DNA of 64,000 nt from Mytilisepta virgata (Eukaryota; Mollusca; Bivalvia; Mytilida; Mytilidae), in NCBI GenBank assembly GCA_028015205.1, contig CM051521.1, positions 90,186,513-90,250,512 on the forward strand, written 5' to 3'. How positions within the stretch are numbered: the first letter of the stretch is position 1; each line of letters opens with the position of its first letter. The translations under genes were made by a program, and so were the position numbers. Of this stretch, positions 42,001 through 57,000 are shown piece after piece. The notes below the pieces were generated by a model that searched no databases, was not told the origin of the DNA, and saw only the letters and a list, made by a program, of their open reading frames with translations.

Positions 42001-45000
42001 AAATTCTATTTAGGAGTTATTGGTTTGTGTAATTTGAGGTCGGGTTCTGTTACATTTATTTAAGGTTCACCCTTATTCCTGGTCAATTTTGTCAACTTCC
42101 TGCCAGGACTACCACCATCAGGGAACATATTTTAACATTAAACCTTATGAAAAATAAATCTTCAAATTTTCCCTGAACAATTGAACCAATTGCAACAAAC
42201 TTGGTCAAATAGTTGATTAATTGTCCAATGAAAACCAGACTCCAGGTGAGCGATACAGGCTCTGGTGAGCCTCTTGTTGTGTTTTGGCCTGTTTTTCACA
42301 TACTGTATGCAATAGGTCTACTATATTTGGTGTATGGAAGGATTGTAAGGTGTGCATGTCCAACTGACATGAGTCATCTGACCTTGACCTCATTTTCATG
42401 GTTCAGTGGTTAAAGTTAAGTTTTTGTGTTTTGCTCTGTTTTTCGAATACTGATAGCATTTACTTTCATTAGAAATACACGACAGGCGAGACATTTTTGT
42501 GTGTCCACTCTTGTTTACACCAAAGTGCTTGAATGACCGGTGTAAGAGACCACATATAAAACGCGATAGAGATAGAGATTTCAGCAGCTTTCAGAACACC
42601 TCTAATTAATCATCTGGTTATTACTACTGATAGACTGAAATAGGGGTAAACAACTCTGTGGGCAAAAGCAGATAATTTGGCAATTTATTGACTAGAGTCT
42701 TCAACAATTTTTGAGTTTTGTTCCATATTTTTCAATCAAACAACCTTTTGACTGATATTCCCATAACAGTTACTTTCATGTATAACCAGAAAACTTTTAC
42801 TCTCTAGGCCAATACATTGATGAATTCCTGGGAGTTGATGTGCAGTGATGTTACTGTTTTCAAGTCTGTTGTATCTATCCCAGCTAATACAACTGTAGAC
42901 CCTACAGAACTCCAGACAAAAATTTGTGGTGTAAACATAAACTACACCAAATTATATGAAGAAATTATGGTTGGAATTGATGGATTGCCAGAACTGTTTG
43001 AATCAGTAAGTTTATGTGATCAATACAAAGAAGTTATGTTATAAAGAAGAGGTTTTTTATGTTGAATGAAAAAGAAACAATACCTGCATCAAGTTTTCTA
43101 ATGATTTTTCAGCATAGTTATTAAATAGATATTTTAAAATTTAATGCAGCAAAAAGATAAATTTCCAGTTTCATGCAAGTTTTTGACATCACTCTAGAGA
43201 TATACTTGGACCCAGTTTGTGGCAATTGGAGTAGTTCATTCCTAAAATGAAATGGCAAATTTTTCTGTTGTAAATACAACAGTGTTATTGCTATACTAAT
43301 GCAAGATTTAAAATTTTTTGCTAAGGTTTATATGTTTCACATCAGAATGGATATGATGGATTAATTCTTGACACAAAATCTGTATATGCATAATACAAAA
43401 GTTGTAAAAAATACATATATTTTAAGTACAGTAAGGCCGTATATAGTTTGTTCTATTGTCGGAGAAAAAATTTGATTGAAAAATGTTCACTAAATTTTCA
43501 GTTAATCAAGATGAATGGTACAGCTACACCCACTCAGATCTGGCAGGCTCAGGAAACATTAAATAAACTAATGTCAGACTTCATTACTAGCCCACCAAAT
43601 ATAACAATAAGTCATAGCAATGCATGGTTAATGGAGGACGAGTATACCAAGGCATGGGAAGATTTCATTACCAGAATAAATGATGGCTTGAAAGAAGAAA
43701 ATTTCATGTCGTAAGTACAACTGTGTATCTTATTAGAGCAGCTGCATGGAAACTTTTTTTTACTTTTGATTTGAGAATTCATGTAAATTTATCTTTTAAA
43801 ATATATCATAATTTTATTTCATTGGTTTTGCATTTGAGAATGACATATGAAGAAAGGTAGAAATGATTTTGGGACTGGTAGTATTTAAAATAACATGCTT
43901 GAGTCATTACCAGAGTTGTAAGCTTTATTGTATTGCTTGTGGCTAAGTTCATTAAATACAAGTGCCAGGTTCTGAGTGAAATAGGTAATACAATATTGAT
44001 GATTCAAAATATTATACTGTATTGGAGATTACTTTCACTGCTGAATTTGGACTTGTCAAATAATTTTATGGCTGTTTGAAAGATTGTCTAATGCTTCATA
44101 TAAGTTGTACATTGTAACTCCAAGTGATTTTTAGTTGGATGATCTTTCAATAGTTGATGAAATGCAAAATTGACCTATTTTTCAGGACTTTGACATCCTT
44201 GTCTCAACAAAGTACAGAGTCTGCATTAAGTGGTCTGACTGCTATCCCAGAATTCAATGCTATTTTGACCTATATGAACATATATATGACAGTTATAATA
44301 AACAGATTTAATCAGAGTACATGTAAGTGTAGTATTCTTAGATAAGAGAAATGGGCTAACTATCAAAGGTAAATTTAAGTGGGACATGAACCTACTGTGT
44401 GTCTTGCATACTTCTGCAACTGATTTCTTGATGAAAAATCCAGACATTACTATTATGTACATTTGAAATAACAGTTAGGTATGTCGGAAACGGAACTTGC
44501 ACATATTCTGCATCGTCGCATTTGCTTGTGGTGACGTCATATATGATTAAAAAATCAGTGAAATGCACACAAAAATTGGAAAACAGCACTCGTAAAATAT
44601 TTGGGACATTTCAGCAGTGAAAAGACAATAATTTACTACGACTATCGGAAACAAAAGGTAGTGTCTTACTTTTTACTTTCATTTTAAAAAATGTTTGAGA
44701 AATTTCTGAAAAACCACTTGAAGTTTGAAAAAAGAAACACAGTAGAAATGGAATCTGAAACATACATAAATAGATTGTTGTACAGACTTCAATATGTGTC
44801 AGTGCTAACACTACGTTAAAGAAACAAACAAAAAAAAAACACACCAAAAAAAAAACGACTGTTCAATGGGTGAAGGACCAACAATAGTTTTAAATCTTAT
44901 TTGTTAGTTTGATTTGTCAGTTTAAAATATTTAAAGGAATGAATTTCATGATTAATATTAAATATTTCATTTTTATTTCAGCTGTCACTGATTTTAATTC

Positions 45001-48000
45001 ATTGTTTGATGGATTTCCTGAGTTACAGAAGGCCTCTGTATTGTTGGATGATTTACCAAACCTGTTCCAGGTTTTGGTATATAACAGCATGTTTCATTCA
45101 AGTCAGGTGAGTTCTTTTCTGAAAAAAAAATTGATGTATTTTTTATGAAGCTTTGTATAAAAGAATAGCAAACTAGAACTCCTTTCCTGATAAAAAATAT
45201 GTATATGCAAATTTTGATGTATATATTTTTTAAAATAAATTAGATTGAAACTAATTTAATGCCGACACTGACTGATATGACATTATGATGTACATTTTCT
45301 CAAGGTCAAAAAGCTAAATGGAATGCATTGAATTTTGAAAACAAAATCAAAAACATAATACTTGCCTGTATATTTATAAAGTAAATATCACTTCTGAAAG
45401 AGTGAAAAATGTTGATGCTGTAACCTGTTCTTTTATAAGGTAACCATATTATGACTATTTTTCACTTAGTGTATTGCCTAAATCCCCTGTCAAGTAGAAA
45501 ATTTAGCCATTATGTAAACAGTACAATGAAACAAGTGGAAATCCTTCATATTTTACAGATAACTGTTATATTAACAAATGTACAGAGTTGGGAACAGTTT
45601 TGTGATCTGACTGATCCCCTGTTTGAGGTACCAGGATCCAACTTCAGTTTTTCAGACTTCCATTCTAAACTCTGTGAGTTGAACCTGACATTGTTGATGA
45701 TAGAAGCATCAGAATACAATGCTATGCCTGAACTGGAGCAATTGGTAAGATTTAAATGAAAATGATTGAAAGATAACTTTGTATCAGGTCTTGATTTATA
45801 CATTTGTTAACAGTAATAATAAAATAAATTGGTTAACATTGCCACAAAGTCAGTATTTTTTTATGCATGTTTTTATTTATACATGTATATATTTTATTTG
45901 AATATTGTTGACCGAATAGCATCTGCATTTCTCATCTGGCAACCTTTAGACTTGGATTGATTTATTTACCTTTTTAACTTTGTATGAATAAAATTATTAG
46001 AAAGAGGAACATATTGGCCATGTGAGGACATTAGCAGCTCTTTAAATTCTTTTTATTTTAAAAAATTAAATAAAAATCTGTTCTCATCTTATTCAAAGCT
46101 GACCTTATAAAGATTTAATGTCAACAGTAACACATCAATCAGTTAAAAAACATTACACCCTCCAAGATCATAAGGAGCACAAAACAAAATTAAATACAAA
46201 GTGGGATCAGGATAACCTTACCATACTTCTCACAGACATTATGCATGCTGATGATAAATTGAGTAAACCTCTTTCCCCTTATTTATTCTGACCAACACAA
46301 ATTGATTGATAACCAGCAAAATGAACTAAATTTAGGTAGAATGTGTTGGGTTTTACTGTGAAACATATTAATTATCTTCATTTTCAGATATCAAATTCAA
46401 ATAGAACTGATAGTAATGGAAGTGTCACAACTCTCAACATTAAGCTAAACACGTTTAGTACTTTATTGACAACCTATATAGAACTGACAATAAACAGCAG
46501 TGTAGGGATAACCACTCTCCCTAAGTTTTTGGACATGCGATACTGGATTGATACAACAAATCATCTTAATTCTGTTATTATGGATCCTGCCCGATTAATG
46601 AGGTAGTGTAAAGTTCAACCTTGGTCACTTGAAATGAGATAACACAAATATTTATGCTATATTGAGCTAATTTTTGTTCCTTTTACGGAAATTTTTTGAT
46701 TTGAAATTTCAGTTTATATAACAATTGTGTAACTTTTATCGATTTTGTGAGTAAGATTTTTCAAGTGACAGAGGGTCTTCTGTAATCATTAATATTGTGT
46801 TGCTGTATTATTATAATGTACATTGTGTTATTATATACCAACAGTTGACAGAACACATATAATCACATATGAAAAACAAATTTACTCATGAAAGCTGATA
46901 CAGTTATTATAATGGGTTATAAATTGAAAAAGAAAATACATTTAGTTGATGAGGTCTACAAAAGCATGACTTGAACTCTTGTTTCATCCTACCTGCATCA
47001 TATTAATCATAAATGTTTTGTATGAAACTTTTCATTTCTTCAATTTTTAGTTTGGCTAACACACCAGACACACTTCAAGCAGCATTAAATATGACGGACC
47101 TTGATTCAGCATTACAAACAGTACAGTTAATCATGAAATTAACAAATGCGGTGATGGATCAAGTAGTAACACCAGATGGCACTTTGAATTTTGGTTCATT
47201 GATAAAGAACACCAGCGTTGTAATGGCATTGTTAAACTCTATACGTTTGAATTCAGAATCAATTGATGGACTGTTTAGTGCATATCTACGTACTGATAAG
47301 GTATGTAATTATTCTGTGTTGTTCAGTTAGTGTAGTTCACCGAAACACTTTTGCCCATTCAATGAAATCATTCAAAAAATGGATGAATACTTTCAGTAAA
47401 TAATCAACATTTTGATTCCCATTTTAAATTTTTATTTAAACAATATTATAATCTTTTAAGATCAGATTATAATTGGATAGAATACTGAAACTATTGAAGG
47501 TTTGTATTTTACATGTACCAGAGCTCTATACAAAAAAGTTACTGAAAATCTGCAAATATTGACCAGAATGCAGAAACTATTAATGTGATACTGGTAAAAG
47601 CTGTATGGAAATGTACATATTAAGTACAAAAATGCAGGGTTACTATATTGCAATCTGACCTTTGTTGCATTTTTTACATTTATATCTGATTTTCTGGTAA
47701 CATTTTTTACCAATAAAAAAAGCTAATAATAAAAATTGATGTCTTGAGCATCAAAAAGAAACATAGCTGCAGAAACGTTAGTTAATACAGTTTTGATATT
47801 TAGGCCAGGCTTAAAATGTTCTTTGCTGTAGGCTGACCCATACTTGAGAAGGTAGGGTAGTTACATGTAGGTAAGATTTTTTTTTAAATGATATTGATGA
47901 TTAAATTCAGAAATTCATTCAATCAAAAATAATGTATGTGACTCTAATGAAATTGGAATTAAAACAAAAAACTGGAACTTGCAGGGTCAATAATAATGTT

Positions 48001-51000
48001 TTGGTCAGATCAATGTTGGAGCGGGCTACTGCAAACAAACCTTATTTTAATTTAGGCCTAATTAAAAATTTATCTTTGTTGTAGATTCCCGAGTTTTTAA
48101 TGATATTAGGAGACACCAGTAAACTGACGTCATTCCTATGTGATGATAAACAGTGGCATGATATTTTTGAATTTCCATCATCTCTGAATTTGTCTGAAAT
48201 AGTTACTCCCTTATGCAGTGCTAACACATCAGACATGTTTGAATTATTAAACCAGCAGTTAGACCTGCAGACAGTTATACCAGTGGTAAGAACATTTTAC
48301 TAAGCTTAGTTTTGTATTTTTTAACAAAAAATAATAATATCACTCAATTCTTTAATTTCTGAATTCACTATACCTACATAAACACAAAATTGGTGACTTT
48401 ATATGTTATAAATTCATAGTATATGTTTATTGATTATAAAAAAATTTTCTATACCAGATACTCCGACCTTAATTGACAAGGATTGCCAATTTTCCAACCG
48501 AAGGTCGGTCGTTCTCTCCAGGTACTCCGGCTTCCTCCACCAATAAAAACTGGCCGCCGCGAAATAGCCAAATGTGTTGAAAACGGCATAAAACCCCAAC
48601 TAAACAAACTATACCAAATAAAATGTCTTAGTTGTTTCATGTCTAACTATATGAGATTATCAGATGGATACAGAAAATAGCTTAGAAATGTGAAATGAGG
48701 AAACATTGTAACAACATCAGTGAAGTACATATCAACATCAGATAAGCAAACATAACCATTTCTGGCAAATGTAATTTGTTTTATTATTTGAAAATAGAAT
48801 TTCCTCATATTCATAAAGACAATATACACAAACACTGAAATTATTGGGTTACTCTTAAAGTTGACAAAACTGACAAATTATTAAATATTTTGTAGATTGC
48901 TATCATCAAATTATCAATTTTTGTAGATTTTCAATCAGAGCCAACCATTTGACATTCAGACATTCTCTGCTGAAATTGAAAAATTGACCTCTAACCTGAT
49001 GGATTTATTTAATATGACGTCTTTGGATTTTACTGGTGTAGATCTAGACAAACTTATGGAAGTTAATACAACAGAGATATTAATGGCATTATTTAAAGAG
49101 ATGGAAAAGTTAAACACAGAATATTCAAGCATGTATACAAAGCTGTAAGTGTGAAAAATTTATTTTTGATTTTAGTAATTGTTTTGTCATATAAATTATA
49201 AATTGTAAACTTACAAAGACATGCAGTTACACTTGCATCTAATTTTAATTAATTTTTAATTCAAGAAATCAATATGTGTTTGATTAATTTCCAATATACA
49301 TGTAAGTTTTACATTTTACATTTCAGTTTTGAAAATGTATTTAGTTCAATGGTCAATACAAGTGACCCTGACAGTCAACAACTAGGATATACACTGGCAG
49401 CTGCTAATATATGGACATCTATGTTTAATAAAGAGTTGTCCAAGTTCATAAGTAAGTGTAATATTTTTAGGGCCATTTAATGGTAGTTAGCCCAATACAA
49501 GTTAATTAATAGTTTATCGTCCAGCCCTTATAAAAATATGGGGTGAGTGGGAGAATTAGCATTGGATGCATACCGTCCCTTTCTGTCAAGTTGGCCAACC
49601 ATAACACATATAATAATGAAAAACTTTTTTTTTTACTGCAATGAAATAAATGTTTTTACGGAAACAGCTATAAAATTTTTCCAAAAACCACATTCTTGAA
49701 AAAGAAAAAATATGGGGTGGCCTATGAATTTGGGGCAATGGGCTTGTTACATTTTTATCAATTTCCACAAAATGTGACCTTCTAGTGTGAAAACAAGTGA
49801 AAGAAAAACTACAAATAGGTTGTTTGAAAATAACCCTGTACCACTCGTGTTCATTTACAATATCATAAGAGCTTCAGAAATTTTAACTTGGTTTGATTCT
49901 CTAACAACAAGAAACGTCACACAGATTGCATTAACCAGATAGACATATTTATCTGAAGTAATATGAAACAATCTAGATCCAAAATATTTCACTGCATACT
50001 GATTTTCAAGGAAAAGGTAGATGAACCACATATTTCAAATACAGTTTTCATTCAGTGTTGCCATTTGCAAATTACAGAACCACTATCCTTGGTTACTAAA
50101 TGAATCCATAGTAATTCAATTTAAAATGTAACGAGCAATTTGATTAACCCGATATGAATTTTATAGAGATATGAAATAAACATTCTGTGAGAAAATAGAA
50201 TAATTCACTTTAAATATCTTTGTTACAGATAATCCTGTTAATCTGACAATGATATTGTCAGGGTCCAATATTGGTAAAGTGATAGATATGATTATAAAGG
50301 ATCCATCATGGATTGATGAACTGTTTGATGCACAAGTCAACCCACAAAAGGTAATAAATGTGTGTACTCTGTACATCAGAAAATTATTTCAATATGAGAA
50401 AGTTGTATCTCTACTTAAATCCTAATCATTTTAAAGAAAAATCAGGCATAACCTTAAAATCAAGATGCCTGAAACTTTTGAAAAGAAAACTTGTTTTGTA
50501 TGTGTTGAGGTTATATTTTACTCAATACATCACACACAGTCCTTTCCAATATGTCTGGAAAAAAATAACTAGAAATTAATACATTAAATATTATTTTAAT
50601 TGGTGAGGTTGTATGTTTTTCATGAAATCAGGTATGTTTTTATATTGCAACAATGTTTGTCATGGCTATTGAAAATCATTTTTCATGCAGTTTTATTTAA
50701 TTAATTAATCACATAAGAAAATAACCACCTTTTTTTACATAATCATACCTGAAAGTTTCTGGAATTTGCTGGATTTCGGATTTTGATGATTTTGGTCTAT
50801 TTATTCCTATATGAAATATTGGATTCTTCCCAATTTCCATTTTTTGGAAACTTCTATACTTTCACCCATGCATAATAATAACGATAATTATTTTTTATCT
50901 TTTTTTTCTTTTTTAGTTGACTGATATGCTGCTACACAATTCATCGGCCATTTGCACTCAGGATTTCTGGGATAGTGTTATTACAAGTGGGAACCTTACA

Positions 51001-54000
51001 GCAGTACACAAAATATGGAAGACATTGTGTGACATGAATGAGTCATCAGTTGTAACAGAGGCAATGTCTGGATTCCTGAACAGTTACATGTTTTCTCAAC
51101 AGGTAAAGCAATCAATAGATTTTCATTTGATTGTAAAATTTTGAAAATGTTGTCATGGTTATTCGATCTTATTTCCTATTTCCCCTTTAGAAAAATCTTA
51201 TTTAAAGTTGGAGGAAGATTTCATTTTATCATGCCTTTACTATTTAACAAGGGTTATAGTTTCAAAAATTTATGATGATAAAAATTGAAATATAAATATA
51301 CAAAATTTGCCCTTGGCGTGGCTGTAAAAGAATAGGAATTGTTTATGTCTATATATGTTTTTTTTTAGTTGGAAATGATTGGATTTTCAATGTCCTATTT
51401 TTTAGCTTGCTGCTTTGGAGGAAATTATGAAAGAAGGAAAAATGGTGTTGAATGTGACATCATTGCTACAGAATGCAATGGAAATGTCAGACCTATTAAC
51501 ATCCATACTACAGAGCCAGCAGACTACAGATATCAGCTCAAATGTGTTTAATGTAACAGCATTCTCAACAATACTAGAAAAAATAGGTTCAATGTTGGAA
51601 CTTCAGTTTGGCAGTTATTTGACAGATTGGTAAGTATTGAAACGAAACAAAAATATTGAATTAAAATTTACAAATAATCAACAAAATGGATAACAGGAAA
51701 GTGACGTACCAATCAATCAAAGCATCCCAACTGAAAACTCAGGACAAAAAAATATTAAAGAGCTCAACATCATCACAACAGAGAGTCAGAACCATTTTTG
51801 CTAAACCTTTTATAACAGTGAAGGGTTTCATAAAACATCTCAACTTTAAGGATTTCCACAATTTATCCTCAATTCAAACACTGATCAACTAGATCATTGA
51901 AAATAAAATACTGGAGGAAAATTTTGATTTGGTAACTTTTATGAAATCTTGTTGCAGTTTCTATTTCATTCAATGTATGATAAATTAAAGATGCAGATTT
52001 TGAAAAAATCAAATTATGATAGGTTAGAGTGTAGTTACCATCTAGAATTTGAATTTACTGACAGTGGACTCAGAGCTGGTTACTTATCTGTATAATATTT
52101 TAATTCCCCAGGCATCCATATTGATCGAAATTTTTTAGTTTTATATACCTATTGAAATAACTTCCATACTTTTAAAAGGTTTTTGTCTGTTGTCTTTGGT
52201 CATTCATGATGAATTAAAAATCAAAATTTGACTTGCAGGTTGCATTTTTATCTATACACAAAACAGTGTGATTAAAAACTTTAAAAAATTGTATGAAAAT
52301 AACTCTGTTCCACACAAATGGAAATTATGGTTTACAGTTTCCACTTACAGTTTTGAATAATAATACATAAATTGGTGCATACATGTAAAAGTACAATAGA
52401 AGTTTGGTCTTTTGAACACTCAGTTTCATTCATCAAGATTTGAACGATTACAAATTATAGTTAAAAAATTGAGGGGCCTCGGTGGCTTAGTGGTCTAGGT
52501 AGTTTGTCATGACTACTAATTATCACTAGCCTGTCAACACTGAGGTTGTGAGTTCGAATGTCACCTGTGGCAGGGTTTGTTCGACTCTGATCTAAAATTG
52601 ACAAGGATCACCAATTTTCCTATCGAAGGTCTGTGGTTTCCTCCACCAATAAAAACTGGCCGCTGCGAAATAGCCAAATGTGCTGAAAACGGCATAAAAC
52701 CCCAACTAAACAAACAAACAAACAAACTGAAAAATTGAGTTTAGATACCAATTTTATTTGAATTATTCAAGTTTTTACAATTGTATCAATAAATGTTTAC
52801 ATTAAGTTGTGTATTACTATTTACATTATATTTTTTGACCCCAGGTCATCTGCTTTCATACCAGTCCTCTCTTCAGCTGATCAGACAGTTTTGAAAGCGG
52901 TTCAGACATTCAATGTTATTATGACTGAAATAAACAGCAGACTGGAGTATATGAAAGGTATAGTGTACAGTTAATATCTATATTTCTCGGTATATAGCAA
53001 ATTATGATAAGAATATACAGATTTGTAAATCATTCTAATAATCTTTTGTTTATGATAAATCATGTGAGAAATTTTATTTTATTATACTGCTATAGACCAA
53101 AGAATTATTGTAAATGTCCTGGATGTTTCATGTAAATAAATGACAATGGCCTAGTAATACATATGTATTCTCAAACACTATATACCTAATATACACATGT
53201 ATATATAAAATCCACCACTTAAAAACTAAAAAGTGTGTTTCAACTTTGGAAATATTTATTCCTGCTTTAAATCCATTGTTCAATTAATTTTTCATAAAAA
53301 AGAAATATTATTTACATTTATTATCTTTTATTGTCTGAATACTTTAAGATGAAGAACAACAATAAAAGCATTGTTACTTTGCATTAACTTACATGTCTTA
53401 TTATAAAATACATGTATTTGTATTTTATAGGAACTGTCAGTCTATCTACATTGTTAAAGAACTCTACAGAGTTGGTAGATATATTTGAGTCCATGTTTAA
53501 AATCGTAACAAATGGAACTGAATCAGTGAAATCTAATGATATTGATGTTTCCAAGGTAACAGAACTGATGTTGTTAAATCAGTTTAAAGTGTTGTTATAT
53601 ACTTATGTACAAGTTTATAGAATTACATTTAAAAAAAAAATCATAATATTTCACATTAGAACAATATTTTTGTCTTTATCATCAAGACTATAAGTGAAAA
53701 TTAAAAAAAATGATCAATATGTGATTTTTTAGTCATGATGAAAAAATATCTACAGATAATTTACATGTCCAGTGTCTGAAAGTCGATTACTAAATTTGGT
53801 TTAGAAATCTGTACAGAAAAATGGCTAGTTTTTGCAAATAAAAATTATAGTAAAATTTCACTTATCTTTTTTTGCTTAATTGATCAATTACTACCATACA
53901 TTAAAAAGAAAAAAAATTTTTTTCTTTCTAGCTTTCTGAAGTTATTTCATCACCAACATTGTTTACTGAACTGTGTGAAAACAAAACTCTGTCAAAATAC

Positions 54001-57000
54001 ATTACTCCAGAGGGCATTGTATCTCCTGTAGGAGAGGATCTTGGTAAATTAATGTGTATTTATCCTGATGCCTTTTTGCAAGTTCTAATGGATCAAAGTT
54101 TGCAACAAGAACTTCAGAAACAGGTTAGATTTTTTAACCCTTTCACCGACGTGAGTCCCCACAGGAAGTAACCCTTGCACAATGGCTTCCCTGACAAGAT
54201 GGTTTTAGAGCATCAATTTTTTGGCCATTTAAATTATTCTTTATTTGAATATTAATGTTAATAAAATATGTTCTCTTTGCGATCTTTTTAATTTTTTATT
54301 GAAAATCCAAAGATTCAGCTGCAAACAGCAGTTTTCGCAGCTGGATATGTTGAAATTTTTCAAATGTCATTAAAATCGCTCTAAATATGCACTTTTCAAG
54401 AAATGAAGTTCCAATCATCGATGTCTATTCCAATCAATTTTGCACTAATACGAAATACATACTTTCCTGGCATCCAATCTTGCCAAATAAATTTCTAAAA
54501 TTAATTTTCCTTGCTTTAAAATCCCATAAAATCCTCAAATTTTGGTCTCTTTTCACACAGTTTTTGTTTTTTGTTTTTTGAACGGCGAAAGGGTTAATAT
54601 CATTTGTATTAATGATATTATATTGTTTAGTAGAATTTGTCAGGTTTTTGTCGAGCCTTCGACTTTTGTCGAAAAAGCGAGACATAGCGATCCTACATTC
54701 CGTCGTCGTCGGCGGCGGCGGCGGCGTCCACAAATATTCACCCTGTGGTTAAAGTTTTTGAAATTTTAATAACTTTCTTAAACTATCCTGGATTTCTACC
54801 AAACTTGGACAGAGGCTTGCTTATGATCATAAGATAGTATCCAGAAGGAAATTTTGTAAAAAAAAAATTCCAGTTTTTCCGTATTTTACTTATAAATGGA
54901 CTTAGTTTTTCTGCCAGGAAACATTACATTCACTCTGTGGTTAAAGTTTTTAAAATTTTAATAACTTTCTTAAAATATCCTGGATTTGTACCAAACTTGG
55001 ACAGAAGCTTGTTTATGATCATAAGATAGTATCCAGAAGTAAATTTTGTAAAATAAAAATTCCAGTTTTTCTGTATATTACTTATAAATGGACTTAGTTT
55101 TTCTGCCAGGAAACATTACATTCATTCTGTGGTTAAAGTTTTCAAAATTTTAATAACTTTCTTAAACTATCCTGGATTTGTACCAAACTTGGACAGAAGC
55201 TTGTTTATGATCATAATATAGTATCCAGAAGTAAATTTAGTAAAAAAAAAAAAATTTTCCGTATTTTACTTATAAATGGACTTAGTTTTTCTGCCAGGAA
55301 ACATTACATTCACTCTGTGGTTAAAGTTTTTAAAATTTTAATAACTTTCTTAAACTATCCAGGAATTTTACTATTATGTGCATTCACCTATCACACTGAA
55401 AATATAGACAACATCAAAAGTAGGCGAGACACTGGGTTCCGCGGAACCCTTACGAATTTTTACTTAAAATCAGAGAATTATAAATAGACATATTTAAAAT
55501 TCAGTAATCCAGTGTAATATATGATAAATTTGTTTTAGACAGTTTACTGAATATTGAAAATTACAAGTCATTGTAGTTCAAAATCTCTGAAGAACAAAGT
55601 ATTTTTTCAAAATCCTCAATATCTAAAACACTAAGGTGTACAATGGGAATTTACACTGAAGATTCCCTTAAGTTTCAAAGAAATCTATTCTGTGGTTTAG
55701 GAGGAGTTGTAGATGGGGCATGCCTACCCTCCTTATGAAGAAAAGGCAAAGTCCATGTTTGCCTGTGGAAAACCCCAAAAATCATTCTGATAAAAAATAA
55801 CAAAGGTAGTGCACAGTGGTAATGTATAATGAAGATTCCATGAAAACTTCACAGAAATCCTTTCACTGGTTTAGGAGGAGTTGAGGCCGGGCATGCCTAC
55901 CCCCTTTACATTACATGAAGAAATGGCCATGCATGTCTGTGGAAAACCCCAAAAATCATTCTGATAAAAAATAATATAGGTGGTGCACAATGACACTTTG
56001 TACTGAAGATTCTATGAAAATTTCAATAAAATCCATTCACACGTGCAAGATAAGTTTAAGTGAATAGGTGTGGATGGACGGACAGATTTAAACACCCGAT
56101 CACTCTATATCCCACTGACTTCGGAACATATGAGTTAAAATAAATCAGTGCAGAACTAATTTAGCCAGTATTCAAGATTCCTCCTTTAATTAAAAGAGGA
56201 TACAGTATAAAGATATCATTAAATCAGTTATGTATTGATTGTTCTTGCTTATTTTATATTTATTATTGTTTTTTAAAATAATTTTACAGATTGATGAAAT
56301 ATGGAGCAGCAACATGACTGTAGAGGTGGATTTTCAGAACCTTCAACAAAATTTCAACAACTTCACACTTCTGTTGATGGGCCTGTTAGAAAAACCACCA
56401 GGAGTTGATGCTAACCTGATGACTATGTTTGATTTAACCATGTTAATGTCATCACTAGACGGACTGTTTCAGTCTCCTGAAAAGTAATAGATTAATATTA
56501 TTATTGAAATGAAAAACTATTTAAAACAATGGATGTGGCAAATATGTGTAAATATCTCAGTCAACATTAATTGGCTTTAAGAAGGCTATGAAATGTGCCA
56601 GAAAAAATATTCAAAATATATGTACATGTATTTTCAGAATTACACAATTTTGGGGCTGGGCATTTCCAAATTGTATTCTCTTTGTCTTATGAAGAAACCT
56701 GTTTGAGTTTTCTTAATTTGTTTCTTAGACGACTTTTAACACATTTAACTATACTGTATATCATCATGTCCAGATTATATTGGTGGAAAAAACCAGCAGG
56801 AAAGCTGGAATTCTTTGTCAAGTTACATTGGATTTGAATACAACTACCAACTAGTTGGCTTTGACAGGTTGGTGATCAGTAGATTTACGACAAACGAATC
56901 GGCCAATCACCAATGCTTCACCTGTGTTTGGAGTAATATTGTTATTTTCATACCAATTACATTACCTGTTTTTCATTTTAAAAAGGTAGATTTTAATTTT

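Noticed and set aside
51369..51551. Alternative start of exon 36 after a strong T-rich acceptor
   Set aside because: Out of frame with exon 35 and ends in a stop; the acceptor at 51,405 keeps frame and the B-exon length.
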